From an uncultured Bacteroidales bacterium (GTDB lineage: Bacteria; Bacteroidota; Bacteroidia; Bacteroidales; UBA932): a stretch of DNA of 37,555 bases. This document shows positions 23,795 through 35,115 of this stretch, in pieces. Positions within the stretch are counted from its first letter, which is position 1; each line of letters begins with the position of its first letter. The translations under genes and the position numbers were made by a program. The stretch lies in assembly GCA_944326325.1 (NCBI GenBank), contig CALVDQ010000009.1, forward strand, positions 1 to 37,555, in the 5' to 3' direction. The notes below the pieces were generated by a model. It saw nothing but the letters and a program-made list of their open reading frames with translations. It did not search any database and was not told where the DNA came from.

Positions 23795-25234
23795 ATGGAG
23801 ATAATAGTAGAAAACGCAGTTGCAAGGTTCCCTGAATTCCGGTTCAGGGAACCTTTGTCTTGGAAGATGTCTCATGGGGAGAGCTGGGCGATCATAGGTC
23901 CGAACGGAGCCGGAAAATCCATGTTTACCGGTACTGTCAGCGGTGGGGTTGCGCTCCGTGAAGGGGCTGTCCGCTGTCTCGACAGTGCAGGAAGGGAGGT
24001 TTCCGGAGGGATCCGTACCATCGCGTTCCAGGACATATATTCTACCCCGGGGGCCGCACCTTCCTACTATCAGCAGAGATGGAATACAAGGGATGCGGCT
24101 GAATCTCCTGCGGCTTCCTCCTTGTTCGGGTCTGCAGGGGAAGTCCCGGATGATGGATATGTTTCGCTTTTCGGTATCAGGGAACTTATGGACAAGAGGA
24201 TAGTGTCCCTGTCGAGCGGGGAGTTGAGGAAGCTGCTGATAACGAAGGCTCTGATCAGCAGGCCTTCCGTTCTTGTCATCGACAATCCTTTCATCGGCCT
24301 GGACGAAGGATCCCGGGAGACTCTTTCCTCCATGCTTTCTTCTCTGCAGAAGGAAAACGGGATGCAGGTCATTCTGGTGCTCGGCCAGACCAGAGACATA
24401 CCGGAGTGGATAGACAAGGTATTGCCTGTGTCCGGGATGCGTCTCCTTCCTCCGGTGACGAGGCGGGAGTTTTTTACCGGCGACCATGCTGAACGGCTTT
24501 TCGGCGGCTGTTCCGGGGAAGACGGTCCGTCTGAGCTGCCCGAGGCCCGCATCTGTGGCGGACCGTATGAAAAGGTCCTGGAAATGAAAAATGTGAATGT
24601 CGGATATTCAGGCAGGACCATACTTTCCGGGCTGGACTGGACTGTCAGGAGAGGGGAGTGCTGGGCGCTTCTCGGAGAGAACGGATCCGGAAAATCCACC
24701 CTTCTCAGTCTTGTCTGCGGTGACAATCCGCAGGCTTATGCCAATGACATAGTCCTGTTTGACCGCCGTCGCGGGACTGGTGAAAGCATCTGGGACATCA
24801 AACGCAGGATAGGTTACCTGAGTCCGGATGTCCATACCTGTTATCTTGAGGATATTCCGTGCCGAAAAGTTGTGGCAAGCGGCTTCTTCGATTCCGTGGG
24901 GCTGTTCCGGGACTGTTCTCCGGAGCAGGAGGCGGCGGCCCTGCGGTGGATGGAGATATTCGGGGCGGACTACCTTGCCGACCGCTCTTTTGTCCGTATT
25001 TCATACGGGGAGCAGAGGCTTGTCCTCCTGGCCCGTGCCTTCGTGAAATCTCCGGAGCTGCTGGTCCTCGACGAGCCTCTCCACGGTCTGGATGCCGGCA
25101 GGAAAAGGCTGGCTACGGCTGTCATCGGGAGATATTGCTCGGACCCGCGCGTCTCGCTCCTGTATGTTACGCACTACAGGGACGAGATACCGTCCTGCGT
25201 GACCCGCTGCAAGGTCCTCGAGCGGAGGAAATGA
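23795..25234 (+). CDS. Duplicated ABC ATPase, ModF-like, with a degenerate first site
   Basis: 479 residues from the ATG at 23795 (the TTG at 23792 is less likely). Domain 1: Walker A GPNGAGKS (35-42), signature LSSGE, but Walker B LVIDNP with Asn164 in place of the catalytic Glu, and Gln198 where the switch His is expected. Domain 2: Walker A GENGSGKS (294-301), signature ISYGEQ, Walker B LLVLDEP (Glu427) and switch His460, all intact. No membrane domain is present. The layout matches ModF/PhrA-type soluble ABC proteins linked to molybdate or DNA repair, but no transporter genes are adjacent. It ends 5 bp before the convergent antiporter gene. Confidence 0.88.
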   Translation: MEIIVENAVARFPEFRFREPLSWKMSHGESWAIIGPNGAGKSMFTGTVSGGVALREGAVRCLDSAGREVSGGIRTIAFQDIYSTPGAAPSYYQQRWNTRDAAESPAASSLFGSAGEVPDDGYVSLFGIRELMDKRIVSLSSGELRKLLITKALISRPSVLVIDNPFIGLDEGSRETLSSMLSSLQKENGMQVILVLGQTRDIPEWIDKVLPVSGMRLLPPVTRREFFTGDHAERLFGGCSGEDGPSELPEARICGGPYEKVLEMKNVNVGYSGRTILSGLDWTVRRGECWALLGENGSGKSTLLSLVCGDNPQAYANDIVLFDRRRGTGESIWDIKRRIGYLSPDVHTCYLEDIPCRKVVASGFFDSVGLFRDCSPEQEAAALRWMEIFGADYLADRSFVRISYGEQRLVLLARAFVKSPELLVLDEPLHGLDAGRKRLATAVIGRYCSDPRVSLLYVTHYRDEIPSCVTRCKVLERRK

Positions 25235-25239
25235 CGAGG

Positions 25240-26721
25240 TCAGGAGTTATTCTCGTGGTCTGAAATGATCAGGAGCCTGTCCCCGGCCCGGAGCTCCACG
25301 CTTCCGTTCGGTACAATGAATTTGTCCTCCCTCTTTATCATCATCACGAGCATCCCTTCCGGAAGCTTAAGTTCCTTGAGCGTATTGCCGTGCAGGAGGG
25401 ATTCTTCCGTAAGCGTTATTTCCGCCAGTTTTCCGGCCTCTTCAGGGACTTCCACCCCGAAAGTGTTCTCTTCTTCCGGCATATCCTCGTTCAGTTTCAG
25501 AAGCCTGGCGCTGCCGGTTATGGAGCTTCCCTGGATCACGAGGGACAGCAGGGTGATGAAGAAAACGATGTTGAATATCAGATCAGCCCCCTCTACATTT
25601 TCCACGACAGGATATGTCGCGAAAAGTATCGGGGCGGCCCCCCTGAGCCCTACCCACGAAATGAAACTCTTGGAAGCCGTGGATATCTTCCTGAACGGGG
25701 CCAGGGATATGAATACGCTCAGCGGCCTTGCCACAAGGATCATGAAGATGCCGATAAGCAGTGCCACAGGCCCTGTCTTGAGCATTTCATGCGGATTGAC
25801 GAGCAGTCCGAGGATAAGGAACATGAATATCTGCACGAGCCATGTCATCCCGTCGAAAAAAGACAGGATATCCTTGCGGTACGGGATGGATTTGTTCCCT
25901 ATGATGATTCCGGCGAGGTAAACCGCGAGATAGCCGTTGCCGGAAAGGTATGTTGTCGTGGTATAGGAAAAGAACATCACGCTCAGGAGCAGGATGGCAT
26001 AAAGCGGGGCGTTGTTGAGGTTCACCCTCCGGAGGAACCAGACGCTTGCAAAACCGTAGACAATGCCTCCGAGGATGCCTACGCCGAACTGCAGGAAGAG
26101 TGTCTTGAACGCGTTTCCGGCAACTGTCCATGAATCCAGATCCCCTGCGGCGGCATCGCCTGTAAGGGTATTTGCCAGCTGGATAAGGATGATGGTAAGG
26201 ATGTATGCCATGGGGTCGTTGCTCCCGCTCTCGAGTTCAAGCATGGGCTGGAGATTGTTCTTCAGACGCATCTTGCTGTTCCTCAGTATGTTGAATACTG
26301 ATGCCGAGTCCGTGGAAGACATCGTTGCGGCGAGCAGGAGACAGGTTACGAGAGGCAGGCTTATCGGACACCTGTCCCAGATTGACAAAAGGAATATGAA
26401 GAGTCCCGTGAAGACTGTGGTGAGGACCACCCCGAGCGTGGACAGCATCATTCCAGGGGCAAGCACGGGCCGTATTTCCTTTATTTTCGTCTCCATACCT
26501 CCGGAAAACAGGATGATGCACAGGGAGCACATCCCTATGAACTGTGCCTGTTTCACGTCATTGAACTGGAGTCCGAGCCCGTCCACTCCGAAAAGCATCC
26601 CTGCCACGAGAAAAAGCAGGAGGGACGGCAGTCCGAAGCGGTACCCGGCCTTGCTTATCAGGATGCTGCTGAAGATCAGCACCGATAGTATCAACAATAC
26701 ATTTTCTGAAGTAAATGTCAT
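25240..26721 (-). CDS. K+/H+ antiporter, CPA1 family with a TrkA-C domain
   Basis: 493 residues. About 12-13 membrane helices (residues 1-400) are followed by a soluble TrkA-C/RCK-like tail (LAEITLTEESLLHGNTLKEL, ending GDRLLIISDHENNS). The conserved GSNDP of the ion-binding helix is visible. This fits the CvrA/NhaP2 type that exports K+ (or Na+) in exchange for protons. It starts with a 4-base ATGA overlap on nth and is the last gene of that operon. Confidence 0.93.
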   Translation of the reverse strand: MTFTSENVLLILSVLIFSSILISKAGYRFGLPSLLLFLVAGMLFGVDGLGLQFNDVKQAQFIGMCSLCIILFSGGMETKIKEIRPVLAPGMMLSTLGVVLTTVFTGLFIFLLSIWDRCPISLPLVTCLLLAATMSSTDSASVFNILRNSKMRLKNNLQPMLELESGSNDPMAYILTIILIQLANTLTGDAAAGDLDSWTVAGNAFKTLFLQFGVGILGGIVYGFASVWFLRRVNLNNAPLYAILLLSVMFFSYTTTTYLSGNGYLAVYLAGIIIGNKSIPYRKDILSFFDGMTWLVQIFMFLILGLLVNPHEMLKTGPVALLIGIFMILVARPLSVFISLAPFRKISTASKSFISWVGLRGAAPILFATYPVVENVEGADLIFNIVFFITLLSLVIQGSSITGSARLLKLNEDMPEEENTFGVEVPEEAGKLAEITLTEESLLHGNTLKELKLPEGMLVMMIKREDKFIVPNGSVELRAGDRLLIISDHENNS

Positions 26722-27377
26722 TTTCTGTCTCTGTTAGTTGTAGTCCCCTGTTCTTTCAGGTATCTGCACCATTCCCTTATCTGGCAGTTCCCGCAGTCAG
26801 GCCTGACTGCCTTGCACACATAGCGTCCGTGGAGGATGAGCCAGTGGTGGGCCCGCGGCCTGAGTTCCGGGCTTATGTTCGCCGTAAGATCCTTTTCTAC
26901 AGCCTCGACTGTCTTTCCGTCGGACAGCCCGAGTCTCCGCGCTACACGGAACACGTGGGTGTCCACGGCTATTACAGGCTTTCCATAGACGATGGATGCT
27001 ATCACATTGGCTGTCTTGCGGCCTACACCTGGAAGCCTTACGAGATCTTCCGGGTCTTCCGGGACCTCTCCTCCGAATTCCGAGACAAGCATCCTGGCCA
27101 TGCCTGTCAGGTGCTTCGCCTTGCTGTTGGGGTAGGTTATGGACTTTATGTCTTCACGTACTTCGGCTTCATCGGCCTCCGCCAGGGCTTGCGGGACAGG
27201 ATATTTCCTGAATATGTCCGGCGTATGCATATTGACCCTCCTGTCGGTGCACTGGGCGGACAGGATAACCGCCACGAGAAGGTGGAACGGGGTATCGTAA
27301 TCGAGTTCCGTCTTCACGTCCGGCATATTCCTGCCGAACCAGTCCAGGATCCCGGCGTATCTTTCTTTCCTGTTCAT
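26718..27377 (-). CDS. nth: Endonuclease III
   Basis: 219 residues, starting at the ATG at 27377 (the longer frame adds 14 residues read from ftsE). The helix-hairpin-helix LPGVGRKTANVIAS carries catalytic Lys121, and VDTHVFRV carries catalytic Asp139. A [4Fe-4S] cluster is bound by Cys188, Cys195, Cys198 and Cys204 with the exact C-x6-C-x2-C-x5-C spacing. It is a bifunctional DNA glycosylase/AP lyase that removes oxidised pyrimidines. It overlaps ftsE by 4 bases and the antiporter by 4 bases, implying one transcript and translational coupling. Confidence 0.97.
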   Translation of the reverse strand: MNRKERYAGILDWFGRNMPDVKTELDYDTPFHLLVAVILSAQCTDRRVNMHTPDIFRKYPVPQALAEADEAEVREDIKSITYPNSKAKHLTGMARMLVSEFGGEVPEDPEDLVRLPGVGRKTANVIASIVYGKPVIAVDTHVFRVARRLGLSDGKTVEAVEKDLTANISPELRPRAHHWLILHGRYVCKAVRPDCGNCQIREWCRYLKEQGTTTNRDRK

Positions 27378-28066
27378 GCCAGCTCTTCCGTCACTTCCCT
27401 GCATTCCTCGTTCCGGCATTCCATGACACGACCCCTGTACTTGCCGAAGATGGACCTGTTGTGCGTTACCATGACAACGGCAGTGCCTCTTTCCCTGTTG
27501 ATGGATGTCAGCAAGGTCATGATGCCGTCAGCTGTCTCGTTGTCAAGGTTTCCGGTGGGCTCGTCGGCTATGATGACTTCCGGGTCATTGAGCAGTGCCC
27601 GGGCTATCGCCACCCTCTGCTGCTCTCCGCCTGAAAGCTGGTGGGGCATTCTGTGTGCCTTATGTTCCATCCCGACCGCTTCGAGCACTTCCTTTATTCT
27701 CCTGTCCATCCCGGAACTGCTTTTCCATCCAGTGGCCTTGAGAACGAACAGCAGGTTCTCTTCCACGGGCCTGTCCATCAGCAGCTGGAAATCCTGGAAT
27801 ACAACCCCGAGCTTCCTTCTGAGGAAAGGTATGTCCTTTTCCCTGATCGTTGCCAGGTTGAAGCCGCAGACCTCCCCGCGGCCTTTCACCAGCGGATTTT
27901 CCGCAATCATGGTCCGTATGATCGAGGTCTTGCCTGTCCCGACCTTGCCTACTATATAAAGGAAGTCTCCCGGGAAGACGTCCATGTCCAGGCCATAGAT
28001 TACGGTGCTTTCACCGCCCCGGATGTCGGCGTCCCTGAAAGATATTACGGGTCTGTCGTTTTCCAT
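27374..28066 (-). CDS. ftsE: FtsE-like ABC ATPase
   Basis: 230 residues from the ATG at 28066; an upstream TTG at 28081 is rejected. Walker A GKVGTGKT (40-47, replacing the usual GPSGAGKS), signature LSGGEQQR, Walker B VIIADEP and a switch TH at 201-202. It belongs to the FtsE/LolD/MacB group. FtsE with FtsX controls septal peptidoglycan hydrolases, but no ftsX is next to it here, so LolD-type or another role is possible. It leads the ftsE-nth-antiporter operon and is divergent from the TPR gene. Confidence 0.85.
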   Translation of the reverse strand: MENDRPVISFRDADIRGGESTVIYGLDMDVFPGDFLYIVGKVGTGKTSIIRTMIAENPLVKGRGEVCGFNLATIREKDIPFLRRKLGVVFQDFQLLMDRPVEENLLFVLKATGWKSSSGMDRRIKEVLEAVGMEHKAHRMPHQLSGGEQQRVAIARALLNDPEVIIADEPTGNLDNETADGIMTLLTSINRERGTAVVMVTHNRSIFGKYRGRVMECRNEECREVTEELA

Positions 28067-28104
28067 TGTGTAAAATTTCAAAACAGTTTCTTGTGCACAT
28101 TCTA

Positions 28105-28132
28105 CAAAAATAGTAAAAAAAGCCTATTTTTG
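28105..28132. promoter_or_regulatory. Divergent -7 elements between ftsE and the TPR gene
   Basis: Minus strand: TATTTTTG (28105-28112) for ftsE. Plus strand: TATTTTTG (28125-28132), 20 bp before the TPR gene's ATG. The two are only 12 bp apart. Neither has a convincing -33, so support is moderate. Confidence 0.5.
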
Positions 28133-28151
28133 CGGAAAAATGTGAGAACTT

Positions 28152-31100
28152 ATGAGCTATATGAAGTTTGCGGCAGTCTGCATCCTGGCATTTTCCGCGG
28201 TGCTCTCCGGGGCCGGTCCCCGGCTATATGCGGAGGACTCCGGCGGAAGACCGCACGGGGAGCAGTACAGGGAAGCCCTGGACCTTTATGACAAGGGGAT
28301 GTACGACAGGGCCATGCTTCTTTTCCGGGAACTGGCGCAGGACGGAGACAACGAGAATGCCGAAGGGTACTATGTCCTTACGGCCGCACATCTCCGGGTG
28401 CCGGGCTACGAAGCCCTTATCGAGAATTTCATTGCGCGTTCGCAGTCTTCCGGACTGATTCCCCAGATACGCTACAGATACGCTCTCAATCTATTTGATG
28501 ACAAAGATTTTACCGGTGCATCAGCCCAGTTCGCCGAACTCTCGAGGCATAACCTTTACCGGAAGCAGGTCCCGGAATTCCTGTTCAAGAGGGCCTACTG
28601 TGATTTCGAACTGAGGTATTTTGACCGGGCCCTGCAGCGGTTCAAGGATCTTGCGATGCGTGCGCATTCCGATTATACCGCACCGGCGGAATATTCCATA
28701 GGGTATATCTATTATGAGCAGGAGGACTTCGGGAATGCAGTGGAGTGGCTCGGTAAGGCAGGGAAGGACAGCCGGTTCACCGAGGCCGCCTCGTTCTACA
28801 TCCTTGAATGCAGGTTCATGCTGAAGGAATACGAGGCTGTACGCAGGGACGGTCCGGGACTTCTGGAAACCGCCACGGAAGACAGGAAACCCTACATTGC
28901 CCGCTTTATTTCGGAAGCCTGTCTGGTGCTTGGTGACAACGATACGGCAAGGGAATACTTCGACCTGAGCCGCAAGTCCCTTTCTCCCAAGTCGCGTTCG
29001 GACTTTTTCTATGCCGGCTCCGTACTATATGCCGTCAAGGACTACCAGGGGGCCATCGACAGTTTCTCCATGATGACCGACAGGAGCGATTCCCTGGGGC
29101 AGATCGCCAACTACCACCTCGGATACTCCTTTATCAGGACCGGCAACAAGGTGGCCGCGATGGGGGCTTTCAAGGATGCCTCCATCGCCGGATTCGATGC
29201 CGGCATCAGGGAAGACGCCTACTTCAACTACGCCAAGCTTGCCTTTGACCTCAACACCGATTCCTCCGTATTCTACGACTATCTTGAGGAATACCCAGGC
29301 ACCGGGAAAACAGGACAGATATACAGCTACATAGCCATCGCAGCCCTTTATTCGAGGGACTATGAGGGCGCCATCGAGGCCTATGACCAGATAGACGAGC
29401 TGGATCCGGACATGAAGTCCAACTACATGAAAGCCAATTATCTCAGAGCTTCCGAGCTTATTTCCAAAGGTTCCTGGAGGGCTGCCGTGGACTGTCTCAG
29501 GGCTGCGGCATACTATTCCGACAGGCGTACATATTTCAACCAGATGTCCCGCTATTGGCTTGCCGAGTCCTACTACAGGAGCGGGCAGTACGGACAGGCC
29601 TTGCCCGTGCTGATGGACCTGTACAACACCTCGGCCCTGTATGGCAAGGAGGAATCTTCCCTGATCCCGCTTAACATAGCCTACTGCCATCTGAAGGAGG
29701 GCAGCTACGGCACGGCGGCGGACTGGCTGTCGGTCTATCTGGACCAGGGCACGGCGACGTGGCGCAAGGAGGCTCTCGTGCGTTATGGGGACTGTATGTT
29801 CATGCAGCAGAAATATACCGATGCCGTCACGGCCTACGACAAGGTGCTGAAGGATTATTTTGATGTAGACGATATCTATCCTTACTATCAGGATGCCCTT
29901 GCCTGCGGGCTGTCCGGCAATCTTGCCAGAAAGACGGAACTGCTTTCCAATGTCCTGAAGGCTTCCGTTTCCGCCCCTTTCTATCCCGAAGCAATGTACG
30001 AATACGGCCGTTCCCTGGTCGCTTCGGGCGATCCTGACAAGGCTGTCTCCTGTTTTACCTCCCTTGCGGCCAATGTCCGGGACAGTAGCTACGTTGCCAG
30101 GTCGTATATCGAATTAGGGATGATCTGGAGGAACAAGTCGGAGAACGGAAAGGCGCTGGCCTGCTACAAGAAGGTGGTGGAGGATATGCCGGTTTCGGAA
30201 TATGCGGACGAGGCCCTGCTGGCCATAGAGTCCGTCTACAAATCCGAAAACACGCCTGAGGAGTATCTCGCCTACATAGAAAGCATAGGCAGGTCTTCCC
30301 TGAAGACGGAGGAAGAGAAGGAGATGATGATATTCAATGCCGCCGAACAGATATTCCTTTCGGAGAATTATCCCAAGGCCATGGCCTCCCTCACTTCCTA
30401 TATCGGGAAATACCCGGAAGGGAAGAGGATTTCCGATGCGGAATACTATCTGGCCGAGTGCTACAGGATTTCCGGGCAGCCCGAAGACGCCTGCGACCAT
30501 TATCTGAAGGTCATGAAGGCCGGTACCGGCTCATTTGTAGTCCAGTCTGCCCTGAACTATGCGGACCTGTCCTATTCGATGCAGAAATACAGGGATGCCT
30601 TCGATGCCTATGCTTCCCTGTATTCCGGTCCGGAGGAATACCGTTTCACCGCCCTTACCGGCCTGATGAGGTCGGCCTACAGGGCGCGCATGTATGACGA
30701 AGCGATAAAATATGCCGTCCTTGTCGAAAATTCTCCGCAGTCCGGGGAAGACCTTGCCAGGGAAGCCATGTATGTGGATGCAAAGTCTCTGCTTGCCACC
30801 TCGCGCAGGGATGAGGCAATGGATGTGCTTGCACGTCTCGCCGCTTTCCCGTCCACTGCAGAGGGTGCGGAAGCCGTCTTCCTGAGGATACAGGACAGTT
30901 ACGACAGAGGGGCGTTCGACGAGGTTGAAGAGAGGGTCTACGCTTTCTCGGATTCCGGTACGGGACAGAACTACTGGCTGGCCAGGGCTTTCGTGGTTCT
31001 CGGGGATTCCTTTGTCGACAGGGACAATCTCGACCAGGCCAAGGCGACATTCGAGAGTGTGGCCGAGGGATATACGCCTGAATCAGGGGATGACGATGTG

Positions 31101-31172
31101 CTGGAGAGCGTACGGATGCGCCTGGAGAAGCTCGGAAAACTCATGGAAGAAGCCGGCCGGACCGAATTGTAG
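28152..31172 (+). CDS. Large secreted tetratricopeptide-repeat protein
   Basis: 1006 residues. A signal peptide (MKFAAVCILAFSAVLSGAGPRLYA after MSY) starts at either ATG 28152 or ATG 28161. The rest is almost wholly helical TPR-like repeats, for example ALDLYDKGMYDRAMLLFREL, ALQRFKDLA, GAIDSFSMM, AIEAYDQIDEL, ALACYKKVVEDMP and ASLTSYIGKYPEGK. It may serve as a scaffold at the outer membrane. Its downstream neighbour is an outer-membrane barrel protein 33 bp away, so the pair probably works together, by analogy with TPR partners of Bacteroidota outer-membrane systems. The specific role is unknown. Confidence 0.88.
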   Translation: MSYMKFAAVCILAFSAVLSGAGPRLYAEDSGGRPHGEQYREALDLYDKGMYDRAMLLFRELAQDGDNENAEGYYVLTAAHLRVPGYEALIENFIARSQSSGLIPQIRYRYALNLFDDKDFTGASAQFAELSRHNLYRKQVPEFLFKRAYCDFELRYFDRALQRFKDLAMRAHSDYTAPAEYSIGYIYYEQEDFGNAVEWLGKAGKDSRFTEAASFYILECRFMLKEYEAVRRDGPGLLETATEDRKPYIARFISEACLVLGDNDTAREYFDLSRKSLSPKSRSDFFYAGSVLYAVKDYQGAIDSFSMMTDRSDSLGQIANYHLGYSFIRTGNKVAAMGAFKDASIAGFDAGIREDAYFNYAKLAFDLNTDSSVFYDYLEEYPGTGKTGQIYSYIAIAALYSRDYEGAIEAYDQIDELDPDMKSNYMKANYLRASELISKGSWRAAVDCLRAAAYYSDRRTYFNQMSRYWLAESYYRSGQYGQALPVLMDLYNTSALYGKEESSLIPLNIAYCHLKEGSYGTAADWLSVYLDQGTATWRKEALVRYGDCMFMQQKYTDAVTAYDKVLKDYFDVDDIYPYYQDALACGLSGNLARKTELLSNVLKASVSAPFYPEAMYEYGRSLVASGDPDKAVSCFTSLAANVRDSSYVARSYIELGMIWRNKSENGKALACYKKVVEDMPVSEYADEALLAIESVYKSENTPEEYLAYIESIGRSSLKTEEEKEMMIFNAAEQIFLSENYPKAMASLTSYIGKYPEGKRISDAEYYLAECYRISGQPEDACDHYLKVMKAGTGSFVVQSALNYADLSYSMQKYRDAFDAYASLYSGPEEYRFTALTGLMRSAYRARMYDEAIKYAVLVENSPQSGEDLAREAMYVDAKSLLATSRRDEAMDVLARLAAFPSTAEGAEAVFLRIQDSYDRGAFDEVEERVYAFSDSGTGQNYWLARAFVVLGDSFVDRDNLDQAKATFESVAEGYTPESGDDDVLESVRMRLEKLGKLMEEAGRTEL

Positions 31173-31205
31173 CCGGAGCAGGACAGTTTTATAACAGTAT
31201 TGGAA

Positions 31206-32993
31206 ATGAAGAATACCGCAAAATATCTTATTCCGGCGCTGCTGCTCTCTTCAGGGCTGCTTTTACCGGCCGTCGCATTTTCCCAGGACCTGAACCCGAC
31301 GGTCGAGGTCTCGAGACAGTACAGGGGCGCCCTCATGGATATCAACAAGCCCTCGGTGCCGATGGCAATACCGGACAGTGTGCAGAAGTTCAACCTTGCG
31401 TTTGACTATTCTGTCTTCGACAATCCTTTCAAGGGAGCCTACGAGTTCCGCCCATTCATGATGGATATGGATCTTGCTCCCGGGGATTCCGGGGAAAGGA
31501 CCCTTTATCTGAGGGCAGGGGCAGGATATACGCTGCATCCTACCCTGGATTTCGTGTGGTCGCCGTTAAAAGGCGACCGGTTCCGGCTTTCTCTTTATGC
31601 CAGGCACAGGTCCTACATCGGAAAATACCGCAGCCTCTCCCTCGACACGGCGCCTGAAACCGCTGTGATATCTCCGGACGGTTCCCGTTTTTCCGGCTAT
31701 GACCTGCTTTCCGAGGCCGGGGTCGATGGGTCCTACGACTGGGACAAGGGCCTGCTGTATTTCAAGGCCGGATATTACGGGACCGCTTTGAAGGATACCC
31801 TTGTCCGCAGGAACTATGACGGGGTGGACCTGAAATTCGGCATATCGTCGAAGGAAAGGGTGGAGAGCCATTTCGTCTATGATGTCGAGGCGCGTTACCG
31901 TTATGCCGAAGACAAGGTTTCCTATACCATGTTCCCTTCCAAAGACAAGGTATGCATGACAGAACATGATTTCAGCCTCGGGGCTTCTCTCGGAGGCATG
32001 TTCAAGTCGGGACATTCCGTCATGCTCGGCATAGGGGCTGATTTCGCTTCGTACGGGGCTCTGTATTCTTCGTATGCCGGATGCCTTTCCTTCACTCCAC
32101 GGTACCTGTTTTCGGACAACCGCTGGGACATCAGTCTCGGTGTCAGGCTGGCCTTCCTGCTGCACAACAACGACGGCGGGCTGCTCCCGTCACAGAACAC
32201 CGCCAGGGGACAGGTCGTATATCCGGACATAAGGATAGACTTCACGGTGATAAGGAAATATCTTGACCTCTATCTTACGGCCGGGGGCGGTCCGGACATA
32301 AACAGGTATTCATCTCTCCTGTCCGGCAACAGGCACGTGACCCCGTTATATAATAATATGTACCCCGGAGGCACCTACAATACCGGCCCTCTTCTTGACA
32401 ATACCGTGGAAAGGGTTTCTGCAGCTTTCGGTATCGAAGGGAACATCGCCTCCCGCCTGCGCTACGACCTGAGGGCGGGCTACAGGAATTTCGCGAACGC
32501 ACCGTTCTGGACAACCGCCCTTTATACCGATGCCGGAGTGACACGGCTTTCCCCTGGCATCGGATATTCGCCATGCCAGATGTTCTTCACGAGACTTGAC
32601 CTTTCCTGGACCTCCCAGGATGTCAAGATCGGCGGCTGGATGCAGTATCTGTCCACAGACCTTGCCGGCCGTGGAGCCGACGTATTCGCTCCGTCTCCAT
32701 TTTCGGGGTATGCCGACATCGTGTACAACTGGAAGGGCAGGATATTCGTCGGCGCCGACTGTGCATTCGGCACTGCCCGCCGCGGCAGTCTCATCGTCCC
32801 CGGCGGTCCATCTTCCGTCCAGGCCAGGATTCCAGGCTATGCCGACCTGGGCGTAACGCTGGAGTATGCCTTCACGAGAAAGTTCTCCTTCTGGCTCCGC
32901 GGAGGCAACCTTCTCGACATGGCTGTCCAGATTACACCGCTCTATGCCGGGAGCGGCATACACTTTACAGCCGGAATCAGCCTGGATCTGTAG
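31206..32993 (+). CDS. Outer-membrane beta-barrel protein, TonB-receptor-like barrel without a plug
   Basis: 595 residues from the ATG at 31206 (an upstream TTG is less likely). A signal peptide ends near PAVAFSQ. Long runs of alternating hydrophobic/polar strands with aromatic residues at the strand ends fit a large barrel, and the end FTAGISLDL is a typical terminal strand. No TonB box, plug domain or carboxypeptidase-like domain is visible, so it resembles the barrel part of Bacteroidota proteins annotated 'TonB-dependent receptor'. It is co-directional with the TPR protein gene upstream. Confidence 0.8.
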   Translation: MKNTAKYLIPALLLSSGLLLPAVAFSQDLNPTVEVSRQYRGALMDINKPSVPMAIPDSVQKFNLAFDYSVFDNPFKGAYEFRPFMMDMDLAPGDSGERTLYLRAGAGYTLHPTLDFVWSPLKGDRFRLSLYARHRSYIGKYRSLSLDTAPETAVISPDGSRFSGYDLLSEAGVDGSYDWDKGLLYFKAGYYGTALKDTLVRRNYDGVDLKFGISSKERVESHFVYDVEARYRYAEDKVSYTMFPSKDKVCMTEHDFSLGASLGGMFKSGHSVMLGIGADFASYGALYSSYAGCLSFTPRYLFSDNRWDISLGVRLAFLLHNNDGGLLPSQNTARGQVVYPDIRIDFTVIRKYLDLYLTAGGGPDINRYSSLLSGNRHVTPLYNNMYPGGTYNTGPLLDNTVERVSAAFGIEGNIASRLRYDLRAGYRNFANAPFWTTALYTDAGVTRLSPGIGYSPCQMFFTRLDLSWTSQDVKIGGWMQYLSTDLAGRGADVFAPSPFSGYADIVYNWKGRIFVGADCAFGTARRGSLIVPGGPSSVQARIPGYADLGVTLEYAFTRKFSFWLRGGNLLDMAVQITPLYAGSGIHFTAGISLDL

Positions 32994-33033
32994 GGAATAT
33001 TAAAAAATTCAAAGCAGTTTCTGGGAAAATGAT

Positions 33034-33093
33034 TAAATTTGTCCGTTTGTAATCGGAGTCCGGCGGCTGGCCGGCTGATATTAATTATTTTTG
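33034..33093 (+). promoter_or_regulatory. Two -7 candidates upstream of gyrB
   Basis: TAAATTTG at 33034-33041 and TATTTTTG at 33086-33093. The second lies only 8 bp from the ATG at 33102, which would give a leaderless or almost leaderless mRNA. Neither has a clear -33. Confidence 0.45.
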
Positions 33094-33098
33094 CTTAG

Positions 33099-35081
<1,983 letters not shown>

Positions 35082-35115
35082 TAATTTGAAAATGTATTAA
35101 AACTTAATATTAGTT

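Noticed and set aside
25390..26133. 247-residue plus-strand open frame
   Set aside because: Antisense shadow of the K+/H+ antiporter.
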